Of a DNA stretch of 64,000 nucleotides, positions 61,969 through 64,000 are shown one piece after another. Where the stretch lies: assembly GCA_947493705.1 (NCBI GenBank), contig CANLSH010000004.1:62001-126000 (forward strand), written 5' to 3'. Numbering within the stretch: the first letter of the stretch is position 1; each line of letters opens with the position of its first letter. The position numbers were made by a program, and so were the translations under genes. The notes below the pieces were generated by a model, which was given only the letters and a program-made list of their open reading frames with translations, did not search any database and was not told the DNA's origin. The DNA comes from an uncultured Arachnia sp. (GTDB lineage: Bacteria; Actinomycetota; Actinomycetes; Propionibacteriales; Propionibacteriaceae).

Positions 61969-64000
61969 TCAGGTCTCCGTGCCGGGGCGCTGTTCCGTCT
62001 CGTTCATGACGGCAGCCAACCGCACGGGCAACTCGGCCTCGAAGACCTCCTCGAGCGTCACCGCGTTGCCTGATGCGTCGCCGAGCGGTATCCGCCAGTT
62101 GGGATACTCGTCGATGGTGCCGGGCTGGTTCTGCGTACGTCGCTCGCCGACGGCGTCCGTCAGACTCGCCAGCAACACCCTGGACGGCGTCCGCAGCAGG
62201 TAGCGGTGTAGGGCCAGCATGACCTCGGCCGGATCATCCAGGCACTCCCGTTCCAGCACGCCGTCGGTCACGAGCTTGTCAAGCCATGCGCTCTGCTCCT
62301 CGCGTGCCGCATCCAATTCCTCCTGCAGCGGTTCGGTCAGCAGGCCCAAGGAGTCGCGGAGCCGCACGTGATCGCCTGCGAGATAGCCCAGAGTGGGTGG
62401 CAGATCGTGCGTGGTGACTGAGGCGAGGCAGTACTCGCGCCAGCGGTGCGCGTCCAGGGGACGTCCCTCGTCATTCTCGAACCACAGCACTGAGGTGCCG
62501 AGGATCCCGCGACGTGCGAGGTAGCGACGCACCCAGGGCTCGACGGTGCCGAGGTCCTCGCCCACCACCAGCGCCTGGGCGCGGTGTGCTTCCAACGCAA
62601 GGATTCCGATGAGCGCCTCGTGGTTGTTGCGCACGTAGGTTCCGTGGCGCGGCCCGAGCCCCTGGGGCACCCACCACAGCCGGAACAATCCGATGATGTG
62701 ATCGATCCGTACACCGCCCGAGCGACGCATGGCAGAGGCAACCATCTCCCGGAACGGAGCGTAGGCAACCTCTTCCAGCTTGTCCGGGCGCCACGGGGGC
62801 TGACCCCAGTCCTGACCGGACTGGTTGTAGTCGTCCGGCGGGGCCCCGACGGTGACGCCGTCGGCGAAAATGCCCGGCACGGCCCAGGTTTCCGCGCTGC
62901 TGCGGCTGACCCCCACGGCCAGATCGGTGATGACCCCCAGGGACATGCCAGCCTCTTCCGCGACGGTCTGAGCGGCTGAGACCTGCTGGCCGGCAATCCA
63001 CTGCGACCAGGTGTGGAATTCAACGTCGTCGGCGTGCTCAGCCGCGAATCTGCGAACTTCCTCAGAATCCACGTCCTGGTACGGCTGCGGCCATTCCCGC
63101 CAGTCATTGCCGAACTCGACGGCCAGCGCACACCAGGTGGCGAAATCCTTCAGCGCGTCACCTTCGCGTTCAACGAAGTGATCGAAGAGAATCTGCCGGG
63201 CGGGACGCCGTCCAGCAGCGAAGATCATGCGCAGCGCCTCCTGCTTGACCTTCCAGGACCCATCGCGATCAATGGCTCGCGGCTCACCGTCGGGGGCGCG
63301 CAGCGATTTGCGCAGCGCCTTGACGCGGGATCTGTCCCGCCGGTCAAGATCGGCGAACTCGGGTACGGACTCCGGCCGGATGTAGAGAGGATTGAGAAAG
63401 CGTCGGCTAGCCGGAAGATATGGGGAGGGCTCCATGGGTGCTGTTGGCTGGGCGGCGTGCAGGGGGTTGATGAGCACGTGCCCGGCCCCCTGTTGGGCGC
63501 CGGAGAAGGCCACGAGATCAGCCAGATCGGCCAGATCGCCCACACCCCACGACTTCTTGGACACGACGCTGTACAACTGTGTGGCGTAGCCCCACGTGCG
63601 CTTCTCACCCATGGCGGTCGGGAAACCCACGTGACCCGGTGTGACAACGAGCGTCGCCTCAAACCGCCCTTCCTGCCCCTGGGCGAGAATCCGGTGGTAG
63701 CCAAGAGGCACCTCGGTGCCGAAGAAGAAGGTGGCTTCACCGCGAGGCGCGCCGTCGATCCACCGATCAGCCTCCCAGTTGTCGATCTGGCGGCCTGTGC
63801 GCACCCCTCCCGTCTCCAACTCGAGAGTGACGTCAACCGCCGAGCCGGCTGGCACGTGGACATCGATGCTGATGCCGCGGCCGAACTCGACGACGGTGCA
63901 CGGGCTGAGAACACGGCGCCACGTCGCATCGCTGAGTTCGGTGAGGGCAGCCGCCCGGGATTCCGCGGTGGAGGCGTCGACGCCGAGCGCCCCCAGGACA
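61969..64000 (-). CDS. malQ: 4-alpha-glucanotransferase (amylomaltase), 5' end beyond window
   Basis: At least 677 residues of a GH77 enzyme that transfers alpha-1,4-glucan chains in maltodextrin and glycogen metabolism. The frame runs to the right edge without a start, so the N-terminus is missing. An N-terminal beta-sandwich (VHVPAGSAVDVTLELETGGV) precedes the barrel. Catalytic segments: GGVRIDHIIGLFRLWWVP (nucleophile Asp), LVVGEDLGTVEPWVRRYLAR (acid/base Glu) and TTHDLPPTLGYLAGD. The large size with N-terminal extension is normal for actinobacterial MalQ. It is convergent with pncB, 24 bp apart. Confidence 0.95.
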   Translation of the reverse strand, partial: VLGALGVDASTAESRAAALTELSDATWRRVLSPCTVVEFGRGISIDVHVPAGSAVDVTLELETGGVRTGRQIDNWEADRWIDGAPRGEATFFFGTEVPLGYHRILAQGQEGRFEATLVVTPGHVGFPTAMGEKRTWGYATQLYSVVSKKSWGVGDLADLADLVAFSGAQQGAGHVLINPLHAAQPTAPMEPSPYLPASRRFLNPLYIRPESVPEFADLDRRDRSRVKALRKSLRAPDGEPRAIDRDGSWKVKQEALRMIFAAGRRPARQILFDHFVEREGDALKDFATWCALAVEFGNDWREWPQPYQDVDSEEVRRFAAEHADDVEFHTWSQWIAGQQVSAAQTVAEEAGMSLGVITDLAVGVSRSSAETWAVPGIFADGVTVGAPPDDYNQSGQDWGQPPWRPDKLEEVAYAPFREMVASAMRRSGGVRIDHIIGLFRLWWVPQGLGPRHGTYVRNNHEALIGILALEAHRAQALVVGEDLGTVEPWVRRYLARRGILGTSVLWFENDEGRPLDAHRWREYCLASVTTHDLPPTLGYLAGDHVRLRDSLGLLTEPLQEELDAAREEQSAWLDKLVTDGVLERECLDDPAEVMLALHRYLLRTPSRVLLASLTDAVGERRTQNQPGTIDEYPNWRIPLGDASGNAVTLEEVFEAELPVRLAAVMNETEQRPGTET

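Overview
High-GC actinobacterial chromosome segment. The evidence is the GC-rich codon usage throughout, the frequent ATGA/GTGA start-stop overlaps, the MmyB-type XRE and DUF2017 families, and the housekeeping order clpS-DUF2017-murI-rph-rdgB. A Propionibacteriales-type organism is my best guess from general resemblance; this is inference and no search was run. Apart from the right-hand block, the window is an accretion of carbohydrate-uptake and glycosidase modules, most with their own regulator.

Layout. (1) 1-4646 (-): peptide/nickel-type ABC importer (lipoprotein, permease, a permease-ATPase fusion, second ATPase running off the left edge), divergent from a TetR gene (4786). (2) 5463-8715: MmyB-like XRE regulator and two aldo/keto reductases. 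(3) 8804-15291: ROK regulator divergent from a GH36 alpha-galactosidase plus a three-gene sugar ABC importer (raffinose/melibiose type). (4) 15373-16254: orphan mesaconyl-C4-CoA-hydratase-like gene. (5) 16387-19778: DUF4956 membrane protein, VTC-domain protein and a secreted carbohydrate-binding beta-helix lipoprotein whose C-terminal domain is cut off by an in-frame TGA; a strong hairpin follows. (6) 19830-23413: scrambled accessory patch with an XRE remnant, a ParE toxin frameshifted beside an intact antitoxin, a patchwork of fragments copied from three genes elsewhere in this window, and a TetR/EamA transporter pair. (7) 23596-35455: hemicellulose-type locus: GPH symporter-GH2-GH3 on the minus strand, divergent from TetR-GH43-six-hairpin glycosidase-GH1 (GH1 frameshifted near its end). 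(8) 35562-40742: L-rhamnose catabolism (class II aldolase, rhamnulokinase, LacI regulator, rhamnose isomerase) with two matching LacI-type operators. (9) 40943-53378 (-): LacI regulator, sugar ABC importer, GH78 alpha-L-rhamnosidase, GH3 with PA14 insert, and a secreted GH3 with an unusual C-terminal repeat. (10) tRNA-Leu(TAG) at 53.9 kb in a gene-poor gap. (11) 54473-64000: housekeeping genes dinB, folA, thyA, rdgB, rph, a small Cys-rich protein, murI, DUF2017, clpS, NAPRT (+) and the start of malQ.

How they work together: module 9 would import and cleave rhamnosylated glycosides, module 8 would process the released L-rhamnose, module 7 would import and trim xylo/gluco/galacto-oligosaccharides, and module 3 would handle alpha-galactosides. 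Together they suggest a plant-polysaccharide-degrading lifestyle. The most unusual sequence features are the three-source patchwork near 21.2-21.8 kb and the interrupted beta-helix gene in the DUF4956/VTC operon.
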